Source: Vibrio sinaloensis | GTDB taxonomy: Bacteria > Pseudomonadota > Gammaproteobacteria > Enterobacterales > Vibrionaceae | Length of the DNA stretch: 64,000 nucleotides | Direction of reading: 5' to 3' | Assembly (NCBI RefSeq): GCF_000808535.1 | Contig: NZ_JWLV01000034.1 | Coordinates: 248,001 to 312,000 of the forward strand | Shown: in pieces, positions 41,708-52,337 of the stretch | How positions within the stretch are numbered: position 1 is the first letter of the stretch | Layout: every line of letters begins with the position of its first letter | Position numbers and translations under genes: made by a program | The notes under the pieces: model-generated | Told to the model about the DNA's origin: nothing | Databases searched by the model: none | Seen by the model: the letters and a program-made list of their open reading frames with translations, nothing else

Positions 41708-42622
41708 ATGAAATTAGCTGACACTCCAATAACCCAACACCAATTTGACGATATCGAGTTTTATCTAAAGCGAGATGACCAACTGCACAGCCACTTTTCA
41801 GGAAACAAAGCGCGAAAGTTTATGGCGCTACTTGAACAACCGCATGAACAGATAAAGACACTCATCAGCTATGGAAGCGCACAGTCGAATGCGATGTACT
41901 CCTTGTCGGCGCTTTGCGCAATCAAAGGGTGGCAGTTTGAATTCTACGTCGACCATATGCCGCAATGGCTCGCCGATCACCCGCGCGGAAACTATCGCGC
42001 AGCACTTGAACTTGGGGCGAATATTCATGTTACTGGCCAGTCTGATCTTCATCCTGAAACTTACATTAAGCAGGTTCGTCAACCAGATGAGCATTGCCTT
42101 ATCGTCCCAGAAGGTGGGCGTTTCGCACAGGCTGAACATGGCATCGCTCAGTTAGCACGAGAGATCCTTTCTTGGACTCGGTTTGAAGCCGGGCAAAAGT
42201 TTGTTGTCGCGCTCCCCTCCGGAACGGGCACCACTGCGCTCTACCTTCACAAGCATTTGGCAGCTCATGGAATAGAAGTGATTACTTGCCCTTGCGTCGG
42301 CGGTAAGGAATATCTTAAGCAGCAATTTGTGGATCTTGGTGAAACCAGTTTCCCGACCATTTTGGAGCTTCCGTTTAAGCACCACTTTGGTAAGTTGTAC
42401 CAACGAGACTATGAAATCTGGCATGAATTAAAACAGCAAACCCACATCGAGTTTGACCTGCTATACGATCCGATGATGTGGCAATGTCTACACTATTGGT
42501 ATCCAGAGAATCTCGACAAGAAACTGATTTACGTTCATCAAGGAGGGCTACTTGGCAATGAAAGTATGCTGCCGCGATACGAGCGAAAATACGGAGTCTT
42601 CTCACAACATGAGGAGTGGTAA
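41708..42622 (+). CDS. PLP-dependent ACC deaminase / D-cysteine desulfhydrase-like protein
   Basis: 304-residue fold-type II PLP enzyme. The lysine binding PLP is in SGNKARKFMALL (about residues 32-43), phosphate loop in SGTGTTALYLHKH, and SYGSAQSNAMYSL contacts substrate. Members annotated as 1-aminocyclopropane-1-carboxylate deaminases are usually D-cysteine desulfhydrases; the exact substrate is not visible. Followed after 4 bp by the DUF1496 gene. Confidence 0.85.
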   Translation: MKLADTPITQHQFDDIEFYLKRDDQLHSHFSGNKARKFMALLEQPHEQIKTLISYGSAQSNAMYSLSALCAIKGWQFEFYVDHMPQWLADHPRGNYRAALELGANIHVTGQSDLHPETYIKQVRQPDEHCLIVPEGGRFAQAEHGIAQLAREILSWTRFEAGQKFVVALPSGTGTTALYLHKHLAAHGIEVITCPCVGGKEYLKQQFVDLGETSFPTILELPFKHHFGKLYQRDYEIWHELKQQTHIEFDLLYDPMMWQCLHYWYPENLDKKLIYVHQGGLLGNESMLPRYERKYGVFSQHEEW

Positions 42623-42626
42623 GGCC

Positions 42627-42932
42627 ATGAAATCAAACATTTGCATGCTCAGTCTCCTACTGTGTGTCGCGAGTGGCGCACAAGCAGAAAAAGTGGTGGG
42701 GCTACCGAGCCAGTCCGATGCGACCAAACCGGTGATTGGCATCGGCGTTGATGCCAGCCAAGTAAGTAAACGAGTCTGCTACTATCAAGATCAGACCTAC
42801 TCACTTGGCGCTATTTTGCAAGTTGGTGAGCACTATCTGATCTGCCAAGCAGCCAATAAGTTCGAAACCAATGGCAGTTTACTGTGGGAGCCTTACACCC
42901 CACAGCAAACCGAGCCAGCCAACAAACGCTAA
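42627..42932 (+). CDS. DUF1496 (YnjH-like) exported protein
   Basis: 101 residues: signal peptide [20 protein letters not shown], short mature protein with [24 protein letters not shown], where two Cys flank the domain as in DUF1496/YnjH. Start at ATG 42627; longer in-frame starts lie inside the upstream gene. The last codons overlap the stop of the convergent chemoreceptor gene by 4 bp. Function unknown. Confidence 0.85.
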   Translation: MKSNICMLSLLLCVASGAQAEKVVGLPSQSDATKPVIGIGVDASQVSKRVCYYQDQTYSLGAILQVGEHYLICQAANKFETNGSLLWEPYTPQQTEPANKR

Positions 42933-44665
42933 GTACGAATATGGTGAATCGCACCATTTAGATCGTCGACATTGCGTTTTAGGTCGAGAACAATCGGTTC
43001 CAGCTGATTGATGGCCTCGTTCATATCCGACGACAAGTTCTTGATATTAGATAGGTTACCTGAGATCTCATCACTGACCGTCAATTGCTCTTCAGTCGCC
43101 GCGGCGATTGACGTATTCAGTTTATGAATTTCAATTGCAGAGCCTTGGATGGTGCCAAGCGCATCATTCGCAACGCCCATATTTTCTCGCGTTGACTGCA
43201 TTTTTTCCGAGCTGCTTTGAATCGTCACCGTCGACTGCTTCGCTTTTTCTTGCAGCGTTTGAATAATGCCTTCAATCTCACCCGTTGAATCTTGGGTTCT
43301 TTGCGCTAAGGAACGAACTTCATCAGCAACCACGGCGAATCCTCGACCTTGTTCACCCGCACGGGCTGCCTCTATCGCCGCATTCAGTGCCAACAAGTTA
43401 GTTTGTTCGGCAATGGCTTTAATCACATCCAACACGTTACCAACATTGTTCGATTCTTCAGCCAATTGTTGAATGATCTCTGCGGTGTTGAGGAACTCGC
43501 CCTCAAGCTGTCCAAACTCTGAGGTGGTTTTATCAAACACTTGCTTACTGGTGGAGGCTTCTTTTTCTGCGCTGCCCGCATACTCCTCCGCCATATTGGT
43601 GCTTTGGGCAACATTCGAAAGCGCTGCTGTCATCTCTTCCATTGCTGTAGCGGCCATTTCCATCTCTTGGTTCTGCTGATTCGCCATAGTGATGTTGCGC
43701 TGGGTGATGCCTTGGATCGCTTCAGAAATCTGAGATATCGTCGAATTCACTTGGTTGATCTTAGTGATGGTCGTGGCGTAACTAACGAGTACTTTATTGA
43801 TGGTCGTGCCAATCACGCCGAGTTCATTTTGGCTTCCATCGGCGACCCTCAAGGTCAGATCGGAATCCACATCAACTTGCTTGAGGACTTTCGCCATCTC
43901 ATCAATTGGTTTTACTACTTTGCGATTGACAATGACGTATCCCACAATCGCAATAACAAAAACAGCAATCAAAGAGATGTTACCGATCAACACGGTTGTT
44001 CTCACATCTTGAGCCGCGCTGTTGAACTGAGAAGAGGTCCGCGCTTCTAGAGCGGTAAAAAACTCATCAATCGGCGCCATGATTTTAGCTTTCTCTTGAT
44101 GGTATTGCTTACTATGGAGTAACTGCGCTGCCATCGCCAAATCGGGCTCGCCCCGCTTGGTGTAGTTGCCACTGGCGTCAGGATAGAGCCCTTTTACCGC
44201 ATTCATCGCTTTGACTTCCATGTTCACCAAAGCATCAGAGTTACCTTGCGCTTCTTTCAGCAACCGAAACTCTTTGTCAGTGAAGCCGAGTTCTTCCATC
44301 ATGGCTTGAAGCGAGACTCGCTTGCCATCTGGCTTGGGCTTTTCACCATAATTTAGAACCAAATCCCAGTAGATGGTGTGATAGTTTTGTGGTCTCGGCT
44401 TATCCCCATTTCGAATCGCGAGGATGTCCATGTACATTTTTTCGTAGGTCTCATCGCCTGTCAGTACGTAGGTCCTACCCAGACGTGTTAAGTCATCCGA
44501 ACTCTGTCTGAGCTCATCCGCCGCTTGATACGATTGATACCGCACCTTAGCCATTGTATCCACTTGCTGCAGTAGACCATTGAGCTGTAACACCGTAACC
44601 ACACTAATGATGATACCGAGGCCTATTACAACAAACACCAATTTCATAGTGTTGTTAATATTCAT
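42929..44665 (-). CDS. Methyl-accepting chemotaxis protein sharing its sensor with the neighbouring kinase
   Basis: 578-residue chemoreceptor: TM1 about 8-28, helical periplasmic sensor 30-210, TM2 about 213-235, HAMP, methylation helices and the tip [42 protein letters not shown]. The sensor region (residues 45-205) is clearly homologous to the N-terminus of the hybrid kinase upstream: [20 protein letters not shown] against ELKQSSDNLTKFARAYSVTG, and [12 protein letters not shown] against GEPDLEKAQSLL. It lies 73 bp downstream of that kinase gene in the same direction, so a two-gene operon is likely. Ligand unknown. Confidence 0.93.
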   Translation of the reverse strand: MNINNTMKLVFVVIGLGIIISVVTVLQLNGLLQQVDTMAKVRYQSYQAADELRQSSDDLTRLGRTYVLTGDETYEKMYMDILAIRNGDKPRPQNYHTIYWDLVLNYGEKPKPDGKRVSLQAMMEELGFTDKEFRLLKEAQGNSDALVNMEVKAMNAVKGLYPDASGNYTKRGEPDLAMAAQLLHSKQYHQEKAKIMAPIDEFFTALEARTSSQFNSAAQDVRTTVLIGNISLIAVFVIAIVGYVIVNRKVVKPIDEMAKVLKQVDVDSDLTLRVADGSQNELGVIGTTINKVLVSYATTITKINQVNSTISQISEAIQGITQRNITMANQQNQEMEMAATAMEEMTAALSNVAQSTNMAEEYAGSAEKEASTSKQVFDKTTSEFGQLEGEFLNTAEIIQQLAEESNNVGNVLDVIKAIAEQTNLLALNAAIEAARAGEQGRGFAVVADEVRSLAQRTQDSTGEIEGIIQTLQEKAKQSTVTIQSSSEKMQSTRENMGVANDALGTIQGSAIEIHKLNTSIAAATEEQLTVSDEISGNLSNIKNLSSDMNEAINQLEPIVLDLKRNVDDLNGAIHHIRT

Positions 44666-44738
44666 ATCGTTTCCCCTATCCTTAAAGAAAACCGCCTAAC
44701 GTTGTCTATTTATCTTGGAGCTACTCGGTGTGCCTACT

Positions 44739-47700
44739 TCATTCTGGCTGTGGTAGCTTATCTAGTAATTGTTTCGCTTGCTCAAACTCAAAGTTCTCTA
44801 TGAGTTCGATAAGCTGTTGTTTCTCTTTGTCATTCCATAAATCACAATGTTTAGCCTGATTGATAATATCCAATGCTGTCACATCATAATTCTCAACTTT
44901 ATCCACCAAGCTCAGGTACATTGCTTTCATCTCATCACATGATGGTTGATCAGACGTGGTGTGTTTACCGCGCCACGCTTGCATTTGCCCTCTGAGCATA
45001 AGAACCATTTGCTGAGCTTGATCCACCACTTCAATGGCACTGCCATCACACGCTTTCACTCGTTTTTCAATTTTTATCGCTAAGTCGGTCAAATCATGGA
45101 TCCCTAAGTTTGCTGAGGCTCCCTTCAGGGTATGCGCCATTCTTTCAGCGCCTTCCCAATCTTCTTTGGCGATGATCGCTCGCAGTGAGTGCGTGTCTAT
45201 TTTTTGAGCGTCTAAAAAGCGTTCCAATATGGAGAAATATGAGTCGGCGTTCCCCCCCGTGTCGAAGATCGCTTGGGCAACATCCACCCCTGTGAGCTCT
45301 GGGTAGGATTCAGTCGAAGACTCTTTGTCTTGAGGTGGAGATACACTTGGCGGCTGCGCGCCCTCAAGCGGTAAATATTGCTGCAACGTTTGGTAAAGGT
45401 TGGCGACATTGATTGGCTTCGCTATGTGGCCATTCATTCCGGCGTTGATGCAGCGTTCGACATCGCTTTGCATGGCATTGGCCGTCATGGCGACAATGGG
45501 CAGTTCTTGCCATTCGTCTTTTTTGCGAATTTCTTGACACGCTGTAATGCCATCCATCACCGGCATTTGCATATCCATCAGCACTAAACTGACCTTATGA
45601 TGGCCAAGCATTTTTATCGCTTCTTGGCCGTGATTGGCCACCAAAACGTCTAGGTTTGTATCGCTCAATAATCCGAGTGCCACTTCTTGATTGACTTCGT
45701 TATCTTCGACGAGCAACACGGTCTGCTTCTCGAAACGAGGTCGAACATTATCAGAAGGGGTGACCTTGCTGGTGACGTGTTCAATGCCAAAGCTGTCCAT
45801 TACAGCGTCAAGCAAGTTGGATGGATTGACCGGCTTAACGATAAGCGCATCGATAAGTTTGCTGCTCTGCTCGGTCAATGAAAGCTCGCGCCCATATGCG
45901 GTAACCAGGAAGACTTTACAATCCGGTAGGAGGCGCTCATCGTGGGCCTTTTGCAGCAGTTCTAGGCCATTCATACCCGGCATAGTCCAATCAACAAATA
46001 GCATGTCATAAGTGCACACCTTAAGTTCATCGAGCGCTTCATAAGCATTGCTGACTGCCTTGGCATCAAAGTGCATGGCGGTGAGTAATGTTCGCAAAAT
46101 ACTGCGTGCAGAATCATTGTCATCAACGATTAGCGCACGCTTACCCGCGAGTGCATTTACGGGCTCAGAAAGGTCACGCATTTTGGCTTCTTGCAGACCA
46201 CAATCGATGGTGAAACTAAATACCGACCCAGTGCCTTCTGAACTCGATACCACAAGCTCGCCCCCCATAAGCTCGACAAGCTGTTTACTGATGCTCAGCC
46301 CAAGCCCCGTTCCACCAAATTGACGCGTGATGCTGCTGTCAGCTTGAGAAAATGCCCTAAATAGATGCTCAATTTTCTCTTTCGCGATGCCAATTCCGGT
46401 ATCTTTCACTGAGAATCGGATCGTTGCTCGATTCTCATCCAATTGCTCGACCAAAGCAGAGACAACGATTTCGCCTTTTTCGGTAAACTTCACCGCATTA
46501 CTGCACAAGTTAACCAATACCTGGCCTAGGCGAAGTGGATCTCCGACCAAGCCGATCGGGACTTTAGGGTCAATATCGAGCAAGAACTCGACCCCTTTCT
46601 CATGGGCTTTGTAGGAAACGACATTAACAAGGTTGTCAAACACCTCATCAAGACTGAAGTCGATTGACTCGACGGTGAGCTTACCGGCTTCAATTTTAGA
46701 AAAGTCGAGAATGTCGTTGATAATACCGAGCAGGTTTTTGGCCGATTCATTAATCCGTGTGAGATACTTTTTCTGCGAAGGATCAAGTTCTGTATTGAGT
46801 GCTAAATGTGCCATGCCAAGGATAGCGTTCATTGGCGTTCGTATCTCGTGACTCATATTGGCCAAGAAATCCCCTTTCGCTTGGCTCATGGCATCGGCCA
46901 GTTCTTTTGCTTCTCGCAACTCATTTTCAAACTGCTTGCGCTCTGTCAGGTCGAGCAGAATGCCGACAATGCCCGAAATCTCGCCATCCCCATTGCTGAA
47001 AGACGCTTCATACACCAGCATTTCGCGGTTTTGACTACTGCCATCACAAAGAGAGAGCTCGTAGTTTCGACTGCCTTTTGTTTGGCGAAGCTCTTGATGA
47101 ACGGTCGTAAACACCTGACCAGTACTGGCACTGAACACATCATTGGGCGTTCGGCCAACGATCTCCTGCATCGTCAAACCAAACATTTCACAAAATTTCG
47201 CGTTTACGGTGAGATATTTGCCCTGAGGCGATAAGCAATACATTGGGTTTGGTGTCGCATTCAAAATCTCTTGATTGAGCTGGGACTGCTCAAGCACTTT
47301 TTTCTCTGCTTTTCTTTGCAACTCCACGTTTTGGCTCAATTGAATACTGACAGACAAATCGTCGAGCATTTGAATCAGCCATTGGTATTGCTGCGGGGTT
47401 AAGACATCGACTGTCCCAAGTTCAAGAAGCGCCACTGGCTTACCATTGACGCAAAGAGGGAAGTAGTAAATCTCGTTCAACTCCAACGACGCGCCATTCA
47501 CCTGCATAGCGTATTTGCCTTTCAAAGACTTCATGCTATACGGCTCCCCTGACAACAAAACACTCATTTCAGTTGCAGAATCATCTCGAATAACATTGGC
47601 ACTTCCTTCACCAAAACCAACTCCCGCAATGCGTTTTAACACGTCATCTTGGTGGATATAGACCCCAATCTGCTGAACAGGAAATTGGTGGAGGAGGAAC

Positions 47701-48692
47701 TGAGTCACCTCTCGTGCTAGGGCTTGCGTCGATTGACTGGTACGCAGAACAATATTGAAATCTTTGACCAAGGTATTGTGGCTCAATTGCTCGGATATGT
47801 GATGGAACACCACATTCAAGCTATCGATAAATTTTTGCAGTTCCGCATAGGCAGTTTGGGTAATCGTAAACGCGTAGTCTTTGCGTTTCACTTGACCAAC
47901 AACGGTGCGCAGCAATTGACTTAGCGGGCTAATGTAGAGTCGCCAAAGCAACAAAAACGAGACTGCAATAGAGAGCAAGAGGATGCCCAATATGGCGCGC
48001 TTGATCGCTTCATACTTATCGGCAAGAAGGTTTGCCTCAGCGATTTGTCCTTCAATACGGTCTAGAATCGACTGATTTGCCGACGCGATGGCTTTCATGA
48101 TTCTTTCTTTCTCGGCGAAGTACTCTTTGCCATAAAGCAGTGATTGCGCCTTTTCGAGGTCGGGCTCCCCCATGTAAACCAATTTTCCATCATCAACTTG
48201 CTGATACCCTCTAATAGCCAGAAATGCTTCACGTTCGAGCTGAACTAAAGAGTCTGACAACGCCAGCGCATTTTTGAGCTCAAAAAACTCGACCGCACTG
48301 ATCCCTGAGTCTCTGATTCGATCTAACAGCGGTTTACTGCTACCTAGGGTCAAGATGGTTAAATCGAGATCCGCATTGGCAACCACATCCCAGTACTCAT
48401 ATTCGTTACCCTCAGGTATGGGAGCTTGGCCAGTCCGTACACTCAATACCCGATTGAACAAGGTTTCCCAATGCTCATCACCGGTCACGCTGTATGCCCG
48501 CGCAAACTTAGTCAAATTGTCAGAGCTTTGCTTCAACTCTTGGGAGAGTCGATAAAACTGAAACAACTGTGTTTGATGATTACGACTGTCAACATGCAAA
48601 TCAGACAACTTTACTGAGACAGCAAACATCGCCACCGAGCACAAGCCCATCGCCAAAAACAGTACGGTAAATAAAATTCGGATTGATGGCAT
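44739..48692 (-). CDS. Hybrid sensor histidine kinase (sensor-GAF-PAS-HisKA-HATPase-REC-REC-Hpt)
   Basis: 1317-residue membrane kinase. TM1 about 6-28; periplasmic sensor to about 230; TM2 about 234-256; GAF-like region 315-455; PAS 475-585; HisKA with H-box FLANMSHEIRTPMNAILG (His near 614); HATPase with NLCSNAVKFTEKGEI and GTGLGLSISKQLVELMGG; first receiver with MLFVDWTMPGMNG; second receiver with VLMDMQMPVMDG; Hpt with MAHTLKGASANLG. Architecture indicates a multistep phosphorelay. Divergent from a REC-HD-GYP gene 105 bp away, its likely output partner. The sensor is homologous to that of the downstream chemoreceptor. Confidence 0.95.
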   Translation of the reverse strand: MPSIRILFTVLFLAMGLCSVAMFAVSVKLSDLHVDSRNHQTQLFQFYRLSQELKQSSDNLTKFARAYSVTGDEHWETLFNRVLSVRTGQAPIPEGNEYEYWDVVANADLDLTILTLGSSKPLLDRIRDSGISAVEFFELKNALALSDSLVQLEREAFLAIRGYQQVDDGKLVYMGEPDLEKAQSLLYGKEYFAEKERIMKAIASANQSILDRIEGQIAEANLLADKYEAIKRAILGILLLSIAVSFLLLWRLYISPLSQLLRTVVGQVKRKDYAFTITQTAYAELQKFIDSLNVVFHHISEQLSHNTLVKDFNIVLRTSQSTQALAREVTQFLLHQFPVQQIGVYIHQDDVLKRIAGVGFGEGSANVIRDDSATEMSVLLSGEPYSMKSLKGKYAMQVNGASLELNEIYYFPLCVNGKPVALLELGTVDVLTPQQYQWLIQMLDDLSVSIQLSQNVELQRKAEKKVLEQSQLNQEILNATPNPMYCLSPQGKYLTVNAKFCEMFGLTMQEIVGRTPNDVFSASTGQVFTTVHQELRQTKGSRNYELSLCDGSSQNREMLVYEASFSNGDGEISGIVGILLDLTERKQFENELREAKELADAMSQAKGDFLANMSHEIRTPMNAILGMAHLALNTELDPSQKKYLTRINESAKNLLGIINDILDFSKIEAGKLTVESIDFSLDEVFDNLVNVVSYKAHEKGVEFLLDIDPKVPIGLVGDPLRLGQVLVNLCSNAVKFTEKGEIVVSALVEQLDENRATIRFSVKDTGIGIAKEKIEHLFRAFSQADSSITRQFGGTGLGLSISKQLVELMGGELVVSSSEGTGSVFSFTIDCGLQEAKMRDLSEPVNALAGKRALIVDDNDSARSILRTLLTAMHFDAKAVSNAYEALDELKVCTYDMLFVDWTMPGMNGLELLQKAHDERLLPDCKVFLVTAYGRELSLTEQSSKLIDALIVKPVNPSNLLDAVMDSFGIEHVTSKVTPSDNVRPRFEKQTVLLVEDNEVNQEVALGLLSDTNLDVLVANHGQEAIKMLGHHKVSLVLMDMQMPVMDGITACQEIRKKDEWQELPIVAMTANAMQSDVERCINAGMNGHIAKPINVANLYQTLQQYLPLEGAQPPSVSPPQDKESSTESYPELTGVDVAQAIFDTGGNADSYFSILERFLDAQKIDTHSLRAIIAKEDWEGAERMAHTLKGASANLGIHDLTDLAIKIEKRVKACDGSAIEVVDQAQQMVLMLRGQMQAWRGKHTTSDQPSCDEMKAMYLSLVDKVENYDVTALDIINQAKHCDLWNDKEKQQLIELIENFEFEQAKQLLDKLPQPE

Positions 48693-48797
48693 CGATATCT
48701 TCTAATACTAATGAGTTAAGGTGATTTTCAGCACTACTTGACTATAGTTTAGTAAGTACTTAACAAGATGCCGAAAAACTTTATAAGAGATTAAGCG

Positions 48798-49892
48798 ATG
48801 CCGATTGAGAAATTAGATGATTGCACCGTCTTGTTGGTGGATGACTCCCCGGACAACTTAGCGTTTATGGCGCAAGGATTAGCAGGCCGCTACCAGATTA
48901 AGGCTGCCAAATCGGGCCAAATGGCACTGCATGTTCTTGAACAGTTCGATGTTGATCTGATCTTGCTCGACGTGGTGATGCCCGAAATGTCCGGCTATGA
49001 CGTCATTCGCTTTGTCACGAGCAACCCCAAAACACGCCATATCCCAGTGGTCTTCTTAACCGGGAAAGATTCGCAAGAGGATGAAAAGCTGGGATTCGAG
49101 TTAGGCGCGGCGGACTACATCCACAAACCTGTCAGTATTCCGCTTCTTCGCTCTCGGGTCAGGACCCATTTGCAGAACAAACGATCCAAAGATTTTTTGC
49201 GCGATCAAAACGGCTATCTAGAAACGGAAGTGCTCAAACGTTCGAGTGAACTGGATCGAATGCAGGACGCGGTAGTGTTTGCACTTGCTAGCCTCGCGGA
49301 AACTCGCGATCCAGAAACCGGCAACCACATATTGCGGACTCAACATTACGTGAAGCTGCTTGCTGAATACTTGGCCGAAAATGAAAAGTACCGCGAGTTA
49401 CTCACCCCGAAAAAGATCGATACTTACTTCAAAGCTGCGCCACTGCACGATATTGGCAAAGTCGGCATCATCGATTCGATCTTACTTAAACCTGGAAAAC
49501 TGACTAAAGAGGAGTTTGAGATCATGAAATCTCACACTACCTTGGGATTGCAGGCGCTTGAGCGGGCGGAACAACTCTCAGGGGCGCATAACGATCTGAT
49601 CAGCGCCGCAAAAGAGATCGCATACGGGCATCATGAAAAATGGGACGGTTCTGGCTACCCAAATGGCTATGCAGGCGATGATATTCCGCTCAGTGCTCGT
49701 TTAATGGCGGTGGCAGACGTGTATGATGCGCTTATCTGTAAAAGGGTTTATAAAGACGCAATGACTCACGAAGAGGCAAAAAGCATCATATTGGAAGGCG
49801 ATGGCCAGCATTTCGATCCGCTAGTGATTGAAGCGTTTCTCGCGCAGGAAGATCTCTTTATTAAAATCGCCAGTGAGTTCTCTGATGATTAA
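48798..49892 (+). CDS. Response regulator with HD-GYP c-di-GMP phosphodiesterase domain
   Basis: 364 residues. Receiver 1-125: acidic pair D15/D16, phospho-acceptor D58 in LILLDVVMPEMSG, K110 in IHKP. A coiled-coil linker (about 130-158) leads to HD-GYP: LAETRDPETGNHILRTQHYV, the metal pair H217-D218 in HDIGKVGIID, and HHEKWDGSGYPNG with an intact GYP triad (286-288). The full motif set predicts cleavage of c-di-GMP to GMP. Divergent from the hybrid kinase, a common pairing in vibrios (VC1348/VC1349 type). Confidence 0.95.
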   Translation: MPIEKLDDCTVLLVDDSPDNLAFMAQGLAGRYQIKAAKSGQMALHVLEQFDVDLILLDVVMPEMSGYDVIRFVTSNPKTRHIPVVFLTGKDSQEDEKLGFELGAADYIHKPVSIPLLRSRVRTHLQNKRSKDFLRDQNGYLETEVLKRSSELDRMQDAVVFALASLAETRDPETGNHILRTQHYVKLLAEYLAENEKYRELLTPKKIDTYFKAAPLHDIGKVGIIDSILLKPGKLTKEEFEIMKSHTTLGLQALERAEQLSGAHNDLISAAKEIAYGHHEKWDGSGYPNGYAGDDIPLSARLMAVADVYDALICKRVYKDAMTHEEAKSIILEGDGQHFDPLVIEAFLAQEDLFIKIASEFSDD

Positions 49893-49943
49893 TTAAGATG
49901 AGTATTAGCGATTAAGGCAATGCAAACACGCCAACAAATCACA

Positions 49944-51809
49944 CTATTTGCGACTGTAAAGCACAGCGCGTGGGTTCAATATCGCATCTCGGGTGGGTAC
50001 ATCAATGACCGTTAACCCTTTGAAGCGTTCAGGCTCTTTAATCGCCACATCGTGGGCAAATATCACCAGCCTGGCATGTTGAATGTCCTTCTCGGTCAAT
50101 CGGTTGTTTATCCCGTTTGCACCTTGGGTCTCGACTTTGATTTTTACACCCATGGTATAGGCGGCTTTCTCTAGCGATTTTGCTGCTAAAAAGGTGTGTG
50201 CTACGCCAGAAGGGCAAGACGTGACAGCAAGTATTTCCGCCTCCCCCTCGCCTTCCATCGCGTGATAAGCCCGCGCAAGTGCCGCCTCTTGTTCTTCATC
50301 AAGGACATTTTTCTTTAGGAGAATAACCACTAATGCGGTGGTCAGCGCTCCTGCGAGCGTTCCAATGATGTAGCCAATTTTGCCATCGACGACCGGAAGA
50401 ACAATCCAGCCTCCCCACGGGGCATGGTTAATCACATGAAACATAAAACCGACAACGTTACCGACAATGCCACCAAGCACAATAGCCGGTAATACTCGGG
50501 CAGGGTCGGCTGCAGCAAACGGGATCGCACCTTCACTGATGCCAATCATGCCCATAATGCCTGCCGCTTTACCCGCTTCACGCTCGTCCCGTTTAAACTT
50601 TTTCGGCGACAAAAAGGTTGCTAATGCTAAACCCAGAGGTGGTGTACAGATGGCTATCCCAACACCGCCCATCAGCCACGGTTGAGTATTGACCTGAGTT
50701 TGAGCAAATAAGGTCGCCACTTTATTAATTGGCCCCCCCATATCAAACGCCGTCATGGCGCCCAATACCGTACCAAGCATCACTTTACTCGCTCCCGCCA
50801 TACCAGTAAGCCATTCATTGAGCGCCGCCATGGCTGCGGAAATTGGTGCGCCAATTAGCCACATCACTAAGCCACAGGTCGCAAACGTGCCAACCAGTGG
50901 ATAGATAAAAATCGAACCTAGCGACGTCATGCTATCTGGCAACGGGATCTTCTTTAGCATCCGCACGACAATGCCCGCGAAAAAACCCACCACAATCGCG
51001 CCTAAAAAACCGGTATGATATTGCTCTATTGCTACCCAAGAACCAATCATGCCCGGAGCTAATCCAGGTTTGTCGGCAATGGAATACGCGATGTAGCCAC
51101 CGAGCACTGCGGTAAACAGAGTCAAACCTGCAATACCCATTTTGGCGATATCCGCGAGTACTCCTGTCTCTGGAACGGCGCCATGGCCGGAGATCATCAC
51201 TGAGAGAGAAAGCAGGACGCCTCCCGCAACGATGAATGGAATCATGTGAGAGGTGCCAAACAACAGATGCTCTTTAGCCCTTGCGAGATGGAGTTTCCAA
51301 GGGCTTAGTGGTGTTGGGTGAGGTATAGACGGCTCATCCCAAAATTCATGCGAGGGTTGTTGAATATCGGTGAGCAGAGCGCGTGCCTCTTCGATATTTT
51401 GCGCCGCTTTCAGTTGGCTAATAAACTCTTCTTCGATGAGCTTGGTTGAGAGCTGGGCAAGCACTTCAATGTGATGATGATCGCCGCCATCCGGTGAGGC
51501 CAACATGAAAAACACATCGGACAGTTCCCCATCTTCGGCACCATAATCGATACCTGTTCGACTGATACCTACGACGATCGCAGGTTTTGTGACCGCATCA
51601 CTTTTTGCATGAGGGATCGCGACACCATCTTCAAAGCCGGTATTCCCAATCTGTTCGCGTTGCCAGATATCGTCGAGAAATTGCGTCTTATCAGCGAGCT
51701 TTCCTGCCGTGTCAAGAATATCGACCAACTCTTTGAGCACTCCCTCTTTGGTGGTTGCCTTTAGATCCAAACAGATTGTGTCTGGCTCAATGAGAGTCGT
51801 AATGTCCAT
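49944..51809 (-). CDS. Fructose-family PTS enzyme IIABC (order A-C-B)
   Basis: 621-residue PTS permease. EIIA 1-145 with the phospho-His in VAIPHAKSDAV; EIIC about 175-500 with ten or so membrane segments (LLFGTSHMIPFIVAGGVLLS, MGGPINKVATLFAQTQ, ISEGAIPFAAADPARVLP); EIIB at the C-terminus with phospho-Cys in VTSCPSGVAHTF. Start at ATG 51809, the standard EIIA N-terminus MDITTLIEPDTIC; a further in-frame ATG at 51842 is rejected. Divergent from the EIIB gene at 52011. Sugar specificity not readable; family favours fructose or mannose. Confidence 0.94.
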   Translation of the reverse strand: MDITTLIEPDTICLDLKATTKEGVLKELVDILDTAGKLADKTQFLDDIWQREQIGNTGFEDGVAIPHAKSDAVTKPAIVVGISRTGIDYGAEDGELSDVFFMLASPDGGDHHHIEVLAQLSTKLIEEEFISQLKAAQNIEEARALLTDIQQPSHEFWDEPSIPHPTPLSPWKLHLARAKEHLLFGTSHMIPFIVAGGVLLSLSVMISGHGAVPETGVLADIAKMGIAGLTLFTAVLGGYIAYSIADKPGLAPGMIGSWVAIEQYHTGFLGAIVVGFFAGIVVRMLKKIPLPDSMTSLGSIFIYPLVGTFATCGLVMWLIGAPISAAMAALNEWLTGMAGASKVMLGTVLGAMTAFDMGGPINKVATLFAQTQVNTQPWLMGGVGIAICTPPLGLALATFLSPKKFKRDEREAGKAAGIMGMIGISEGAIPFAAADPARVLPAIVLGGIVGNVVGFMFHVINHAPWGGWIVLPVVDGKIGYIIGTLAGALTTALVVILLKKNVLDEEQEAALARAYHAMEGEGEAEILAVTSCPSGVAHTFLAAKSLEKAAYTMGVKIKVETQGANGINNRLTEKDIQHARLVIFAHDVAIKEPERFKGLTVIDVPTRDAILNPRAVLYSRK

Positions 51810-52010
51810 TTTCTCTGCCTTGAATGATTCGCGCTCGAACATAGATTAACCACCGACCATGGTGTTAGATATAGGACGAAAACACCATTAACTGGATTAT
51901 TGTAACATCCAAAGCAAACTGTGAAGCGCGTCTTTCAAATCCTGATGCCAAATCACTGATTCCCCCGTATGCTGTGCTAATGTCTGCAACGTTATAAACT
52001 GAGAAACGTC

Positions 52011-52313
52011 GTGAAAATAGTCGCTGTCACCGCCTGTCCAACAGGCATTGCACATACCTATATGGCAGCAGATGCACTCATCAAAGCTGCCCCTAAATAT
52101 CAGGTCCAAATCAAAGTCGAAACCCAAGGCGCAATGGGGATTGAAAATCAACTGACACCACAAGACATAACCCTAGCCGATAGAGTACTTATCGTCTCTG
52201 ATATTGAAATTGACCAAGCAGCTCGCTTTGAAGGTTGCAACGCGATTAGAGTGTCAATTGAGGATGTACTGGTTAATGTCGACAAAGTGTTTCTCTTGCA
52301 CTGTCGCTCTTAA
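52011..52313 (+). CDS. Fructose-family PTS enzyme IIB, single domain
   Basis: 100-residue stand-alone EIIB: KIVAVTACPTGIAHTYMAAD has the phospho-Cys (about residue 9), followed by IKVETQGAMGIENQLT. GTG start (52011). Followed after 24 bp by the EIIA fusion gene. It is homologous to the EIIB ends of the two large permeases here and may phosphorylate a shared EIIC. Confidence 0.92.
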   Translation: MKIVAVTACPTGIAHTYMAADALIKAAPKYQVQIKVETQGAMGIENQLTPQDITLADRVLIVSDIEIDQAARFEGCNAIRVSIEDVLVNVDKVFLLHCRS

Positions 52314-52337
52314 CCTCAAACAAAACAACAGGTACCT

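Noticed and set aside
43541..44050. 169-residue ORF antisense to the chemoreceptor gene
   Set aside because: Lies fully opposite a well-supported gene; composition is that of a reverse-frame shadow with no motif.
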